DNA from: GCA-2746795 sp964643965 | Lineage (GTDB): Bacteria > Chloroflexota > Anaerolineae > Promineifilales > Promineifilaceae | Assembly: GCA_964643965.1 (NCBI GenBank) | Contig: CAZXVH010000011.1 | Location: forward strand, 1-64,000 | Length of the DNA stretch: 64,000 nt | Reading direction: 5' to 3' | In this document: piece by piece, positions 26,045-33,565 of the stretch | Layout: every line of letters begins with the position of its first letter | Numbering within the stretch: the first letter of the stretch is position 1 | Notes under the pieces: model-generated | What the model was told of the DNA's origin: nothing | Databases searched by the model: none | What the model saw: the letters and a program-made list of their open reading frames with translations, nothing else | Program-made: the position numbers and the translations under genes

Positions 26045-26856
26045 TAGCCCGCCCTCACCGCGTTAATCTCGTCGCGCAAGGCTTGCGCCGCCGCCCGCGC
26101 CGCCTGCGCAAAATCAGGGGACAAGTCAGCGTAAATCACGCTGCGGCTGGCGCTGATCACCGGTCCGGCTAACGCATCAGGCCCATAACGAACGGCCGTT
26201 TCCAAACTGCCCCCCTGCGCCCCAATACCCGGGATCAAAAAATTGGCCGTCGGCGCCATTTCGCGGGCCACTGCCAGCTCTTCCGGGTACGTGGCGCCCA
26301 CCACATACCCCTTATGACCGGCCGTTTGCCAACCCTGGCTTTGGCGGATAACGGCCGCCGACAACCCTTCCCGTTCTCTTAAATTTCCCTGGAAATCAGA
26401 GGCGCTGGGGTTTGAGGTACGCGCCAGCAGATAAACCGCTTTGTCCGGCCGGCCGCCAATCATGGGCAGCACCGCTTCCGCCCCCACAAACGGATTGACG
26501 GTGACGGCATCCACGCCCCATTCCTCAAACAGACCCCGCGCCCAGGCTGCCTGCGTATGGCCGATGTCGCCCGTTTTGCAATCCAAAATCACCGGAATAT
26601 GAGCGGGCACATAGGCGATGGTGCGTTCCAGGGCGATGATACCCGCCGCGCCCCATTGCAAATAAAAACCCAAATTAGGTTTATAAGCGCACACCAGATC
26701 GGCCGTGGCGTCAATAATCGCCTTGTTAAACGGCAGCACCGGTTCATCCCACTTAAACACATCCACGCGCAAACGCTGCGGGTCGGGATCTAACCCCACG
26801 CATAACCAGGAATGATTCTTTTCTTGAACAGCATGTAATTTTTCTAAATAGGTCAT
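26044..26856 (-). CDS. pyrF: Orotidine 5'-phosphate decarboxylase
   Basis: A 270-residue enzyme that makes UMP from OMP in pyrimidine synthesis. LCVGLDPDP opens the barrel. The catalytic Lys-Asp set is in VILDCKTGDIGHTQ, and the phosphate-binding end is FLIPGIGAQGG. Length and motifs fit the longer OMPdecase type. The ATG at 26856 is chosen: no ribosome site is visible, but TACAAT lies seven bases before it, pointing to a leaderless mRNA. A longer form would start at a TTG that is itself the -35 box. The stop overlaps the start of the phosphopantetheinyl transferase. Confidence 0.92.
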   Translation of the reverse strand: MTYLEKLHAVQEKNHSWLCVGLDPDPQRLRVDVFKWDEPVLPFNKAIIDATADLVCAYKPNLGFYLQWGAAGIIALERTIAYVPAHIPVILDCKTGDIGHTQAAWARGLFEEWGVDAVTVNPFVGAEAVLPMIGGRPDKAVYLLARTSNPSASDFQGNLREREGLSAAVIRQSQGWQTAGHKGYVVGATYPEELAVAREMAPTANFLIPGIGAQGGSLETAVRYGPDALAGPVISASRSVIYADLSPDFAQAARAAAQALRDEINAVRAG

Positions 26857-26863
26857 AAGCAGG

Positions 26864-26892
26864 ATTGTACCGACGGCCGTTCTAAACGCCAA
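26864..26892 (-). promoter_or_regulatory. Leaderless pyrF promoter with the palindrome in its spacer
   Basis: On the minus strand TTGGCG (26892-26887), a 17-bp spacer and TACAAT (26869-26864) end seven bases before the pyrF ATG. The spacer contains ACGGCCGT. The transcript would begin at or next to the start codon. Confidence 0.6.
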
Positions 26893-27021
26893 CGCTCAGG
26901 CAAGGTCACAATCTCCCGTTATTTGAATTTGATCTAAACCAGGAACAACCTTTCTCGACAAAACTATTATTCCCTTATCAGATTATCAGGTATACTCACG
27001 CCTCTAAAGGAGATGTTTTAT

Positions 27022-27651
27022 ATGGAAATTACCTGGTATGGATTAAGTTGTTTTCGCTTTACGGAACGAAAACATGCTACGGTTGTAACCGACCCCTATA
27101 ATGGAGCCATTGGCCTGCCGCCGCTCAAACTAAAAGCAGACGTCGTCACCATCAGCCATGACGCCCCTGGACACAATAATGACGCCGGCATTACCGGACA
27201 TCTGCACACCTTGAATGGTCCCGGCGAATATGAAATTGGCAGCGTGTTCATCACCGGCATTGTCACCTCCGCCGACGCCAAAACAAATAACAATGTCATC
27301 TTTATGTTCGACTTTGACGGCCTGACCATCGCTCATTTAGGCGATATGCAAAAAGTGCCCTCCCAAACCCAAATTGACGCCCTGGAAGCAGTCAATGTGC
27401 TGCTCCTGCCGGTTGGCGGCGGCAACAGCCTCAACGCCGCCCAGGCGTCTGAACTGGTATCCATGCTGGAACCAGACATTGTGGTGCCCATGCATTATCA
27501 ACTGCCCGGCCTCACCATTGAGCTTGACAGCGTTGATCGCTTTTTGAAAGAGATGGGCGTCACCGAGCCAAAAGAAGAACAAACTCTAAAAATCAGCGCT
27601 GGCAGCCTCAAAGAAGAGACAGAAATTGTGCTGCTAACGCCAAGAATATAG
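27022..27651 (+). CDS. Metallo-beta-lactamase-fold protein with degenerate metal site
   Basis: A 209-residue MBL-fold protein related to the UPF0173/YtkL-like hydrolases: MEITWYGLSCFRF, a TDPYN metal-loop Asp, GPGEYEI and HLGDMQ, then MHYQLPG. The hallmark HxHxDH is altered to SHDAPGH, so one histidine and the aspartate of the first metal site are lost while the outer histidines remain. It may bind one metal or none. The ATG at 27022 has AAGGAG nine bases upstream; the ATG at 27013 is too close to that site. The upstream stretch has TATACT at 26991. A small gene follows 79 bp later. Confidence 0.8.
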   Translation: MEITWYGLSCFRFTERKHATVVTDPYNGAIGLPPLKLKADVVTISHDAPGHNNDAGITGHLHTLNGPGEYEIGSVFITGIVTSADAKTNNNVIFMFDFDGLTIAHLGDMQKVPSQTQIDALEAVNVLLLPVGGGNSLNAAQASELVSMLEPDIVVPMHYQLPGLTIELDSVDRFLKEMGVTEPKEEQTLKISAGSLKEETEIVLLTPRI

Positions 27652-27730
27652 GCGTTGACAAACCGCGCCTGAACCGTTTCTGCGCCAGCATGGGTTAAGG
27701 AAACTTTATCCATGCTCTCCAAAGATAATT

Positions 27731-28033
27731 ATGTCTACAAAACTGATCATGAACTGGGATATCCGCCCTGAGACAGAATCCGATTATTTTGAATTTCTCG
27801 TTCACGAATTTATTCCGGCGATGAACCGGCTGGGCATCCAGGAAATTCAGGTTTGGTATACTACCTACGGCGAATGTGAGCAAAAATTGGCGACCGGCAT
27901 CACCGAAAATATGGAGCAGATGCGCTCAGCGCTGGGCAGTGAGGATTGGCAAATAATGACAGATAAGCTAAACAATTTTGTCACAAATCTAAATTTAAAG
28001 GTAATTCCAGCCACACGTGGTTTTCAAATATAA
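27731..28033 (+). CDS. Small hypothetical protein, NIPSNAP/dimeric-barrel-like
   Basis: A 100-residue soluble protein, not firmly recognised. The pattern of an N-terminal strand (LIMNWDIRP), a helix ending in IPAMNRLG, a strand (IQEIQVWYT) and a later helix resembles ferredoxin-like dimeric alpha-beta barrels. No cysteine pair or catalytic motif is visible. It lies downstream of the MBL-fold gene on the same strand and may share its transcript. The ribosome site is weak. Confidence 0.55.
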   Translation: MSTKLIMNWDIRPETESDYFEFLVHEFIPAMNRLGIQEIQVWYTTYGECEQKLATGITENMEQMRSALGSEDWQIMTDKLNNFVTNLNLKVIPATRGFQI

Positions 28034-28095
28034 AATGTTACCTTCACGCTAATCCCTACCGCCACGGCCGCGCCAGAAGATTTGACAATCGAGAT

Positions 28096-28202
28096 ACCTG
28101 AGTTGCCAACGGCCGTTCCTCCTACATCTACTCCTCAACCATCCCCCACACCCGCTCAATGGACATTGCCACCCGCCACTCCCTTCGGCGATTTAGTGGG
28201 CG
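28096..28202 (+). pseudogene. Fragment duplicated from the NAGPA-like gene at 33566
   Basis: From the ACGGCCGTT at 28109 onward this stretch matches 33934-34030 nearly base for base, apart from a six-base deletion in the Pro-Thr repeat. In frame it reads TAVPPTSTPQPSPTPAQW then TLPPATPFGDLVG. The similarity stops abruptly, and an unrelated sequence with an early stop follows. It is a remnant of a partial duplication or of a lost paralogue. Confidence 0.8.
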
Positions 28203-28287
28203 TACCAGGAACCGACATAGCTGTCGGCGGCAAACGCTTCAAAGCAGTTTTGGCCGTCGTGCATAAGGAAAATGGGGTAATGGCGAT

Positions 28288-28330
28288 CTGAATCAGATTA
28301 TTGCTTGCGGGCAGAAACGGCCGTTTTGTC
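28288..28330. repeat. Intergenic repeat with embedded palindrome, copy 1 of 3
   Basis: CTGAATCAGATTATTGCTTG, then CGGGCAGAAACGGCCGTTTTGTC. Copies 2 and 3 are at 29132 and 30217. All three end in the AACGGCCGTT palindrome and flank toxin-antitoxin genes. Confidence 0.8.
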
Positions 28331-28377
28331 ACACCCACACAATATGTGGAAATGTTGGTTTATCAAGTTTCCATCTA

Positions 28378-28386
28378 TGTTATACT
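28378..28386 (+). promoter_or_regulatory. Extended -10 of toxin-antitoxin operon
   Basis: TGTTATACT fits an extended -10. It lies about 55 bp before the antitoxin ATG, which has its own AAAGGAG ribosome site at 28427-28433. Confidence 0.5.
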
Positions 28387-28440
28387 AACCGATACAGGCA
28401 TTTAACGGATTCTCAAGATAAATACAAAAGGAGAGAAATC

Positions 28441-28680
28441 ATGTTGCTTGATTATACAAATATCAAATTTATTCACGATAGCACTGGAGCCACCCAAGAA
28501 GTGATCATTAGTTATAGTAGCTTCCAAGAAATTGAAGCATTTTTAGCCCGTCATGCTTATTTCTATAGTGAAGCAGTGCAAGAGCAACTTAGAAAATCAG
28601 AAGATGATGTGGAGAATGAACAATATATTGAAGTGAAACCAAATAATATTGAGGATGCAATTGCATGGTTACATGAATGA
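28441..28680 (+). CDS. Putative antitoxin of a RelE/ParE-type pair
   Basis: A 79-residue acidic protein. The middle reads SYSSFQEIEAFLARHAYFYSE, and the C-terminus is acidic with NNIEDAIAWLHE. It is not clearly assignable to a named antitoxin family. The call rests on its size, acidity and eight-base overlap with a RelE-like toxin gene. It would neutralise that toxin and probably repress the operon. An AAAGGAG ribosome site and an extended -10 promoter precede it. The pair is AT-rich relative to the surrounding genome. Confidence 0.65.
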   Translation: MLLDYTNIKFIHDSTGATQEVIISYSSFQEIEAFLARHAYFYSEAVQEQLRKSEDDVENEQYIEVKPNNIEDAIAWLHE

Positions 28681-28939
28681 TATTCGTATCATCCTCACAA
28701 AGACATTGCGAGAAGAGTACCGTAAATTACCCAAGCAAATTCAGAAAAAGTTCGATAAGCAACTCCGCTTTTTAGCTGAGTATCCCAAACACCCCTCTTT
28801 ACAAATCCACCGCATAGCAGATCATTGGGAGTTTTATGTAGACATCCATTTTCGCTGTATCTTTCAACAAGAGGGAAACACCTACATTTTGAAACATGTG
28901 GGTGGACATGAGTTGATAGACCGCTTTGACCGTCGTTGA
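28673..28939 (+). CDS. RelE/ParE-superfamily toxin
   Basis: An 88-residue basic protein with the RelE/ParE layout: ILTKTLREEYRKLPKQIQKK forms the N-terminal helices, HPSLQIHRIADHWEFYVDIH matches the R-x-x-x-x-W-x-x-Y strand pattern, and FRCIFQQEGNTYILKHVGGH closes the sheet. Such toxins cleave mRNA on the ribosome or target gyrase; this sequence does not decide which. The ATG at 28673 overlaps the antitoxin gene by eight bases. A start at 28649 would overlap it by 32 bases and is less likely. Confidence 0.78.
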   Translation: MNDIRIILTKTLREEYRKLPKQIQKKFDKQLRFLAEYPKHPSLQIHRIADHWEFYVDIHFRCIFQQEGNTYILKHVGGHELIDRFDRR

Positions 28940-29131
28940 TTTTGCCAATGCCATCATTTCTCTTCTATTTACTGGGCAGAGATGTCAGTGGATGCGTTGG
29001 CTTGTAAAACGGCCGTCTTATTTGTCAGGTTAAGCGGCAAACCAACGGTTTGTAGGAAATGGCGGCACAGTTCTCCAGTCCGCGATAGGTTAAGCAGTAA
29101 CGGCCGTTATCCCCCAAGATATCTTCAATAA

Positions 29132-29173
29132 CTGAATTAGATTATTGCTTATGGGCAGAACGGCCGTTTTGTC
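29132..29173. repeat. Intergenic repeat with embedded palindrome, copy 2 of 3
   Basis: CTGAATTAGATTATTGCTTA, then TGGGCAGAACGGCCGTTTTGTC. Together with CCCCAAGATATCTTCAATAA before it, it closely matches copy 3 at 30198-30256. It sits in a 470-bp stretch (28940-29412) with two further ACGGCCGT copies (29010, 29100) and no convincing gene. Confidence 0.8.
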
Positions 29174-29412
29174 TCCCCAACACAATGACATTTATCACTC
29201 GACAGCGCCCCATCCTTCTGGCATATTTTGTCCGATATTCTGAAGTCGATGAGGATAATTACGAGCAAGTAAAAAGCATCTTGCAGGTTATTTTATCCTC
29301 TTCAAATTATCTGGATGTAAAAGGGAATCAGATTGATCAAAAATAATGAATGAGGCTATGGTAAAATAGTGTATAGGTTACATAAGTACACTTTGAGCAA
29401 GTAGGTGAAAAG

Positions 29413-29784
29413 ATGACTGAAAAAACTAAAACGCCAAACATTGTTATTAGAACGGGTCGCGGTTTAACAATTTCTGGTACGCGAATTACGCTGTACAGTA
29501 TCATGGATTACGTCAAACAAGACTGGCCGCCCAAGCTGATTAAAGATTTGTTTGATTTAACGGATGAACAAATCTCTGGTGTCTTAGCATATATTGAGGC
29601 CAACCGTGATGAAGTTGAATCTGAGTATCAGATTGTCCTGCAAAAGGCTGAAGAAAACCGCCGCTATTGGACAGAATACAATCGGGAACACTTAGAAAAA
29701 GTTGCAGCCATGCCCCATAAACCCGAACATGAGGAAATTTGGGCTAAGTTAAAAGCTTGGCAAGCTGAATTAGAAAAGGCATGA
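29413..29784 (+). CDS. DUF433 family antitoxin
   Basis: A 123-residue protein. The N-terminal part (GRGLTISGTRITLYSIMDYV, then LFDLTDEQISGVLAYIEANR) matches DUF433, a winged-helix-like domain typical of antitoxins (VapB45-like). The C-terminal half is a long charged helix that could clasp the toxin. It overlaps the downstream gene by four bases (ATGA), the classic coupling of such pairs. AGGTGA precedes the start. Confidence 0.82.
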   Translation: MTEKTKTPNIVIRTGRGLTISGTRITLYSIMDYVKQDWPPKLIKDLFDLTDEQISGVLAYIEANRDEVESEYQIVLQKAEENRRYWTEYNREHLEKVAAMPHKPEHEEIWAKLKAWQAELEKA

Positions 29785-30182
29785 TAACCGTTTTAGTTGA
29801 CCATGACATTGAGGGTCAGGCATTAGCTTTATGGGGAACACTGGGCAAAATGGGCTGGCTTGAAATAGTTGATATGGAACTGGCCACCTTTCGAGATATA
29901 GGCTTGCCTTCCAATAGCACTGACCGTGATGTATGGCGTTTTGCTCAGGCAAACGGTATGATTTTGTTCACGAATAACCGGAATATGGATGGTGAGGATT
30001 CTTTAGAACAAACGCTTCGGAATGAAAATAGATTGACTTCACTGCCAGTTTTGACAGTTGCCAATGCGGATCGTTTATCGGAAAGACGCTATCGGGAACG
30101 ATGTGCCGCGCAGATACTAGAAATCGTGATTGACTTGGACAAGAATTTAGGGCGAAGCCGAATATACATTCCATACAAGTGA
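29781..30182 (+). CDS. PIN-like toxin (DUF5615/Mut7-C type)
   Basis: A 133-residue protein with PIN-like acidic positions: VLVDHDIEG at the N-terminus, STDRDVWRFAQANGMILFTN in the middle and NRNMDGEDS next. This pattern fits DUF5615-type nucleases, the usual partner of DUF433 antitoxins. It is probably an RNase neutralised by the preceding gene product. The four-base overlap with that gene supports the pairing. The following 250 bp hold repeat copy 3 and a hairpin. Confidence 0.78.
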   Translation: MITVLVDHDIEGQALALWGTLGKMGWLEIVDMELATFRDIGLPSNSTDRDVWRFAQANGMILFTNNRNMDGEDSLEQTLRNENRLTSLPVLTVANADRLSERRYRERCAAQILEIVIDLDKNLGRSRIYIPYK

Positions 30183-30197
30183 AAAACATCTGATATC

Positions 30198-30256
30198 CCC
30201 CCAATATCCTCAATAACTGAATTAGATTATGGCTTGCGGGCAGAAACGGCCGTTTT
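30198..30256. repeat. Intergenic repeat with embedded palindrome, copy 3 of 3
   Basis: CCCCAATATCCTCAATAACTG, then AATTAGATTATGGCTTGCGG and GCAGAAACGGCCGTTTT. It is the longest match to copy 2 (29115-29173). It ends the toxin-antitoxin block. Confidence 0.8.
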
Positions 30257-30368
30257 CCCTCACCATGATCCGCAAATTAAACAGTGGCCTGGGCATCCCC
30301 GCAGATATACTTGTGCAACCCTATGAAATAGATAAAACAGTATCCCCCACCTAACTAGGAGAAACATT

Positions 30369-30413
30369 GAGATTAGAGATTGGAGATTGGTGGAATCTCC
30401 AATCTCTAATCTC
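30369..30413. repeat. 20-bp perfect hairpin in the mccB leader
   Basis: GAGATTAGAGATTGGAGATT (30369-30388) is followed, after GGTGG, by its exact complement (30394-30413). It lies 27 bp before the mccB start. It could be a terminator for the upstream operon or an attenuating leader structure. A related hairpin is at 48693. Confidence 0.75.
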
Positions 30414-30440
30414 TAATCTCCAACCCAAAGGACAACTCCC

Positions 30441-32060
30441 ATGACCCAAATCATCTCCCACACCCATACCAGTAGCGCCGACTACAAAGACAACTTCGCC
30501 CACAACAAAGCGCTCGCCGAACAGTTGTGCGAGCGGCAAAAGCAAGCCGCCTCCGACCGACCGCAACGCACTATCGAGCGCCAACGCGCCCGCAACAAAC
30601 TGCTCGCCCGTGAGCGCATCGAAGCCCTGCTCGACGACAGCAGCCCCTTCCTGGAACTCTCCACCCTCGCCTGTTGGGAGATGTACAAAGGGGAAGCGCC
30701 CAGCGCGGGCATCGTCACCGGCGTGGGGCGCGTACAGGGCGTGGAGTGCATGATCATCGCCAACGACCCCACCGTCAAGGGCGGCACCTACTTCCCCGAA
30801 ACGGTCAAAAAACATCTCCGCGCTCAAACCATCGCCGAAGAGAACAACCTGCCCTGCATCTACCTCGTCGATTCCGGCGGCGCGTTCCTGCCCCTGCAAG
30901 CGGATGTGTTCCCCGACCGCGACCATTTCGGACGCATCTTCTACAACATCGCCCGCATGTCGGGGCAGCAAATCACGCAGATTGCGGCCGTGCTGGGTTC
31001 CTGCACGGCTGGCGGCGCCTATATTCCGGCGATGTGTGATGAAACCGTCATCGTCAAAGACAACGGCACCATCTTCCTGGGCGGGCCACCGCTGGTCAAA
31101 GCGGCCACCGGCGAAGAAGTAACCGCCGAAGACCTCGGCGGCGCGGACGTGCATACCCGTCTCAGCGGCGTGGCTGACCATTTTGCCGAAGACGAGACGG
31201 CCGCCCTGGAAAAAGTGCGCGAAATCGCCAGCTACCTCAATCGGCGCAAACAGATGCCCGTCGCCATGCAAACCCCCGAAGACCCGGCGTATGATCCGGA
31301 GGAACTGTACGGCATCATCCCCGCCGATCCGCGCCACCAATACGACGTGCGTGAAGTGATTGCGCGGCTGGTCGATGGCTCCCGTTTCAGCGAGTTCAAA
31401 GCCCGCTACGGCACGACGATTGTGTGCGGTTTTGCCCACATTTTGGGGATTCCGGTGGGCATTGTGGCGAATAATGGCTTGCTGTTCAGCGAGTCGGCAC
31501 AGAAAACGGCGCATTTCATTCAACTGTGCGGTCAGCGCGGCACGCCTTTGCTGTTCATGCAAAATATCACGGGCTTTATGGTGGGACAGCAGTATGAAAG
31601 TGGCGGGATTGCGAAGGATGGGGCGAAAATGGTAACGGCCGTTTCCACCGTCAACGTCCCGCGCATCACCCTCTTCCACGGGGTTAGTCACGGGGCGGGC
31701 AACTATGGCATGAGCGGACGGGGCTACGATCCCCGCTTCCTGTTCACCTGGCCCAACAGCCGCATCAGCGTCATGAGCGGGGATTCGGCCGCCAATGTGT
31801 TGTGGACGGTGGGGCAAGACCGCGTCTTAGCCAAACTCGACACCCCCTCAGCCGAAGCAATCGCCAACGCCGAAGCCAGCTTTAAGCAGCCCATCCTGGA
31901 CAAATACGCCCACGAAAGCGACCCTTATTTTGCCACCGCTCGGTTGTGGGATGATGGCATTCTTGATCCGGCTAAAACGAGAGAGGCGTTGGCTTTGGCG
32001 TTTTCTGCTTCGTTGAATGCACCGATGGGAAACGGCCGTTATGGTACTTTCCGTATGTAA
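30441..32060 (+). CDS. mccB: Methylcrotonyl-CoA carboxylase, carboxyltransferase (beta) subunit
   Basis: A 539-residue carboxyltransferase that transfers CO2 from biotin to an acyl-CoA, most likely 3-methylcrotonyl-CoA in leucine breakdown. Typical blocks: LLARERIEALLD, GGAFLPLQADVFPDRDHFG, GSCTAGGAYIPAM and GTIFLGGPPLVKAATGE. The C-terminal half has FMQNITGFMVGQQYE and GAGNYGMSGRGYDPRF. These fit MCC beta better than propionyl-CoA carboxylase beta, whose length and C-terminus also match, so substrate confidence is moderate. The biotinylated alpha subunit is not in the window. AAAGGA precedes the start. Confidence 0.88.
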   Translation: MTQIISHTHTSSADYKDNFAHNKALAEQLCERQKQAASDRPQRTIERQRARNKLLARERIEALLDDSSPFLELSTLACWEMYKGEAPSAGIVTGVGRVQGVECMIIANDPTVKGGTYFPETVKKHLRAQTIAEENNLPCIYLVDSGGAFLPLQADVFPDRDHFGRIFYNIARMSGQQITQIAAVLGSCTAGGAYIPAMCDETVIVKDNGTIFLGGPPLVKAATGEEVTAEDLGGADVHTRLSGVADHFAEDETAALEKVREIASYLNRRKQMPVAMQTPEDPAYDPEELYGIIPADPRHQYDVREVIARLVDGSRFSEFKARYGTTIVCGFAHILGIPVGIVANNGLLFSESAQKTAHFIQLCGQRGTPLLFMQNITGFMVGQQYESGGIAKDGAKMVTAVSTVNVPRITLFHGVSHGAGNYGMSGRGYDPRFLFTWPNSRISVMSGDSAANVLWTVGQDRVLAKLDTPSAEAIANAEASFKQPILDKYAHESDPYFATARLWDDGILDPAKTREALALAFSASLNAPMGNGRYGTFRM

Positions 32061-32071
32061 CAAAACCTGTG

Positions 32072-32080
32072 TGATATAAT
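32072..32080 (+). promoter_or_regulatory. Perfect extended -10
   Basis: TGATATAAT matches the extended -10 consensus exactly. It ends six bases before an ATG at 32087 and lies 12 bp past the mccB stop. Transcription would begin at about 32087. Confidence 0.5.
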
Positions 32081-32212
32081 TACCTTATGTGCGCTCAACA
32101 CCTATCAACAACCACATCCCGCCAACGCCGCCGTTTGCTCATTGATATTGCAAAACGTCGCGTGCAACCCGGAACAGGAAGCAGTCATACAGCCATGACC
32201 AGGAGAACCGCT

Positions 32213-32728
32213 ATGATGGATTGGCCGGATTTACGCCAGATTTTGCAGCCGATAGATTGGGTTATCGTTGGTGGAGTCGCTACTCGCGCCTATATGCCGG
32301 AGCGTATGACCAAAGACCTGGACATTTTAATAGACGCTGCCGATGAAGCCACAGCCTTGTCGTGTTTACAAACGGCCGGATACGAAATTGTGCAACCCCT
32401 GGCAATTACTGGGTATGTTTTGCAATCAGATGATGGGATGGAAATCGATCTTTTATTAGGCAGTCAGCCCTGGCTACGAGAGGCTCTGGCTCGACCAGAA
32501 CAAGATTCAGCCGGTTATCCAGTTTTGGGGCTTCCCTACCTTATCCTCATGAAGATGGCATCGTCTCGCGGTCGGGATTTGGGTGATATTACTACGATGT
32601 TGGGTTGGGCAAGTGAAGAAACGCTCGATCAAGTACGCACTGTTGTTTCCAAATACAATGCCCAAGACAGTGAAGATTTAGAATCGCTAATTTTCATTGG
32701 ACAGCAAGAGCGCCGCACACTTGATTAA
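32213..32728 (+). CDS. Nucleotidyltransferase-fold protein (MNT/AbiEii-like)
   Basis: About 171 residues from this start. VIVGGVATRAYMPERMTKDL followed by DILID matches the GG/S...DxD nucleotidyltransferase core, and GMEIDLLLG supplies a third acidic residue. Such proteins are often toxins or partners in toxin-antitoxin systems, or nucleotidyl transferases of unknown target. The ATG at 32213 follows AGGAG by seven bases. An in-frame ATG at 32087, six bases after a perfect extended -10, could give a form 42 residues longer by leaderless translation. No HEPN partner adjoins. Confidence 0.68.
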   Translation: MMDWPDLRQILQPIDWVIVGGVATRAYMPERMTKDLDILIDAADEATALSCLQTAGYEIVQPLAITGYVLQSDDGMEIDLLLGSQPWLREALARPEQDSAGYPVLGLPYLILMKMASSRGRDLGDITTMLGWASEETLDQVRTVVSKYNAQDSEDLESLIFIGQQERRTLD

Positions 32729-32751
32729 CATGGCGCATGTATCGTTTTTTT

Positions 32752-32797
32752 GCCGCAAAGATGCGGAGAGCGGAGAGCGGAGAAGTTTTCTCAAGCA
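32752..32797. repeat. CGCAGAG-type dispersed repeat
   Basis: GCCGCAAAGATGCGGAGAGC followed by GGAGAGCGGAGAAG is a member of the family at 10744, 46811 and 62277. It fills the gap between two convergent genes. Confidence 0.65.
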
Positions 32798-32824
32798 ATT
32801 TTACAGGCGATGCCCTCTTTACGT

Positions 32825-33229
32825 TTAAGATTTGAAAGGCAATACACGCTGCCGACAAGGAACAGGAATTAGCTCCGGGTCTTTATGAATCAGTTCCGCA
32901 TCATGCAGAATGGCGGCGGCCGCAATCCAGGCATCAGCTAAAGAAAGAGCATACGTTGCCTTCAATTCCGCCGCTTTTTCCAACAGCGGTGCCTCTTCAT
33001 GAACCCATTGAATCGGTAATGCCTGACTTTGCGCGTAAGCTAAACGGCCGTTGATCTCCCCTTCATCTTTCCAAACACGATAAAATAGTTCCATCAACGC
33101 CATAAAACAAGCCAAACAAACAGCTTGCTCCGTTTGCGCCGCATACAACAAATCGGCGACTTGCGCCGCGCCCGACTCGTCATCACGCAAAGTCAACAAA
33201 GCGGATGTGTCCAGTAAATAGCGGTTCAT
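32825..33229 (-). CDS. vapC: PIN-domain toxin, VapC family
   Basis: A 134-residue PIN-domain ribonuclease. The acidic catalytic set is visible: Asp in YLLDTSALLTL near residue 7, Glu in ALMELFYRVW, and Asp in LSLADAWIAAAAI near residue 98. It follows an AbrB-type antitoxin with a four-base overlap, so it is the toxin of a VapBC pair and should cleave specific RNAs when free. The C-terminus (HKDPELIPVPCRQRVLPFK) completes the fold, so the gene looks intact. Confidence 0.9.
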   Translation of the reverse strand: MNRYLLDTSALLTLRDDESGAAQVADLLYAAQTEQAVCLACFMALMELFYRVWKDEGEINGRLAYAQSQALPIQWVHEEAPLLEKAAELKATYALSLADAWIAAAAILHDAELIHKDPELIPVPCRQRVLPFKS

Positions 33230-33453
33230 TCTCGCACCTTGTCAGCTTCTCGTTCGGCCAACAACCGCTCAACAGATCCCCCTTTGCCTTGCCCCCGAAA
33301 GGCGGCAATAGGGTCGGCGCGAACCGGTACAACACGAATGGTATCGTTTTCCACGATCCATTCCAATCGATCCGCCGGTGACAGATCAAACAAACGCCGG
33401 ATGTGGGCCGGAATCACAGTTTGTCCTCTTGATGTGATAGTGCTGCGCATCAT
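33226..33453 (-). CDS. vapB: AbrB/VapB-family antitoxin
   Basis: A 75-residue antitoxin with an N-terminal swapped-hairpin DNA-binding domain (STITSRGQTVIPAHIRRLFD). The C-terminal tail (GGSVERLLAEREADKVRE) would wrap the VapC toxin. GGAGGTGA precedes the start; ATG codons at 33453 and 33450 are both possible. An inverted repeat around the -10 box upstream is the probable autoregulatory site. Confidence 0.88.
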   Translation of the reverse strand: MMRSTITSRGQTVIPAHIRRLFDLSPADRLEWIVENDTIRVVPVRADPIAAFRGQGKGGSVERLLAEREADKVRE

Positions 33454-33463
33454 TCACCTCCAT

Positions 33464-33492
33464 GAATTACATTAATAGTATAATCGTAATTC
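33464..33492 (-). promoter_or_regulatory. VapBC operator/promoter
   Basis: GAATTAC (33464-33470) and GTAATTC (33486-33492) are perfect inverted arms 15 bp apart. Between them, on the minus strand, lies a TATACT -10 box (33482-33477). Binding of VapB-VapC here would block the promoter. Confidence 0.6.
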
Positions 33493-33565
33493 AATTTACC
33501 GATTCTGGCAAGCTAAGCTTCGTGCTTTTGCCTTCTATTTTTTTTCATTTAGAATCCGCCACTAT

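Noticed and set aside
26856..26892. TTG at 26892 as the pyrF start
   Set aside because: The TTG is part of the likely -35 box and the extra residues do not belong to the family.
29185..29346. A 53-codon frame (MTFITRQRPILLAYFVRYSE...)
   Set aside because: No ribosome site, no family match and placed among repeats; it may be a gene relic but cannot be supported.
30351..31817. A 488-codon frame on the minus strand
   Set aside because: It lies opposite mccB, which is an unmistakable enzyme; the antisense frame stays open because of GC-rich codon use.
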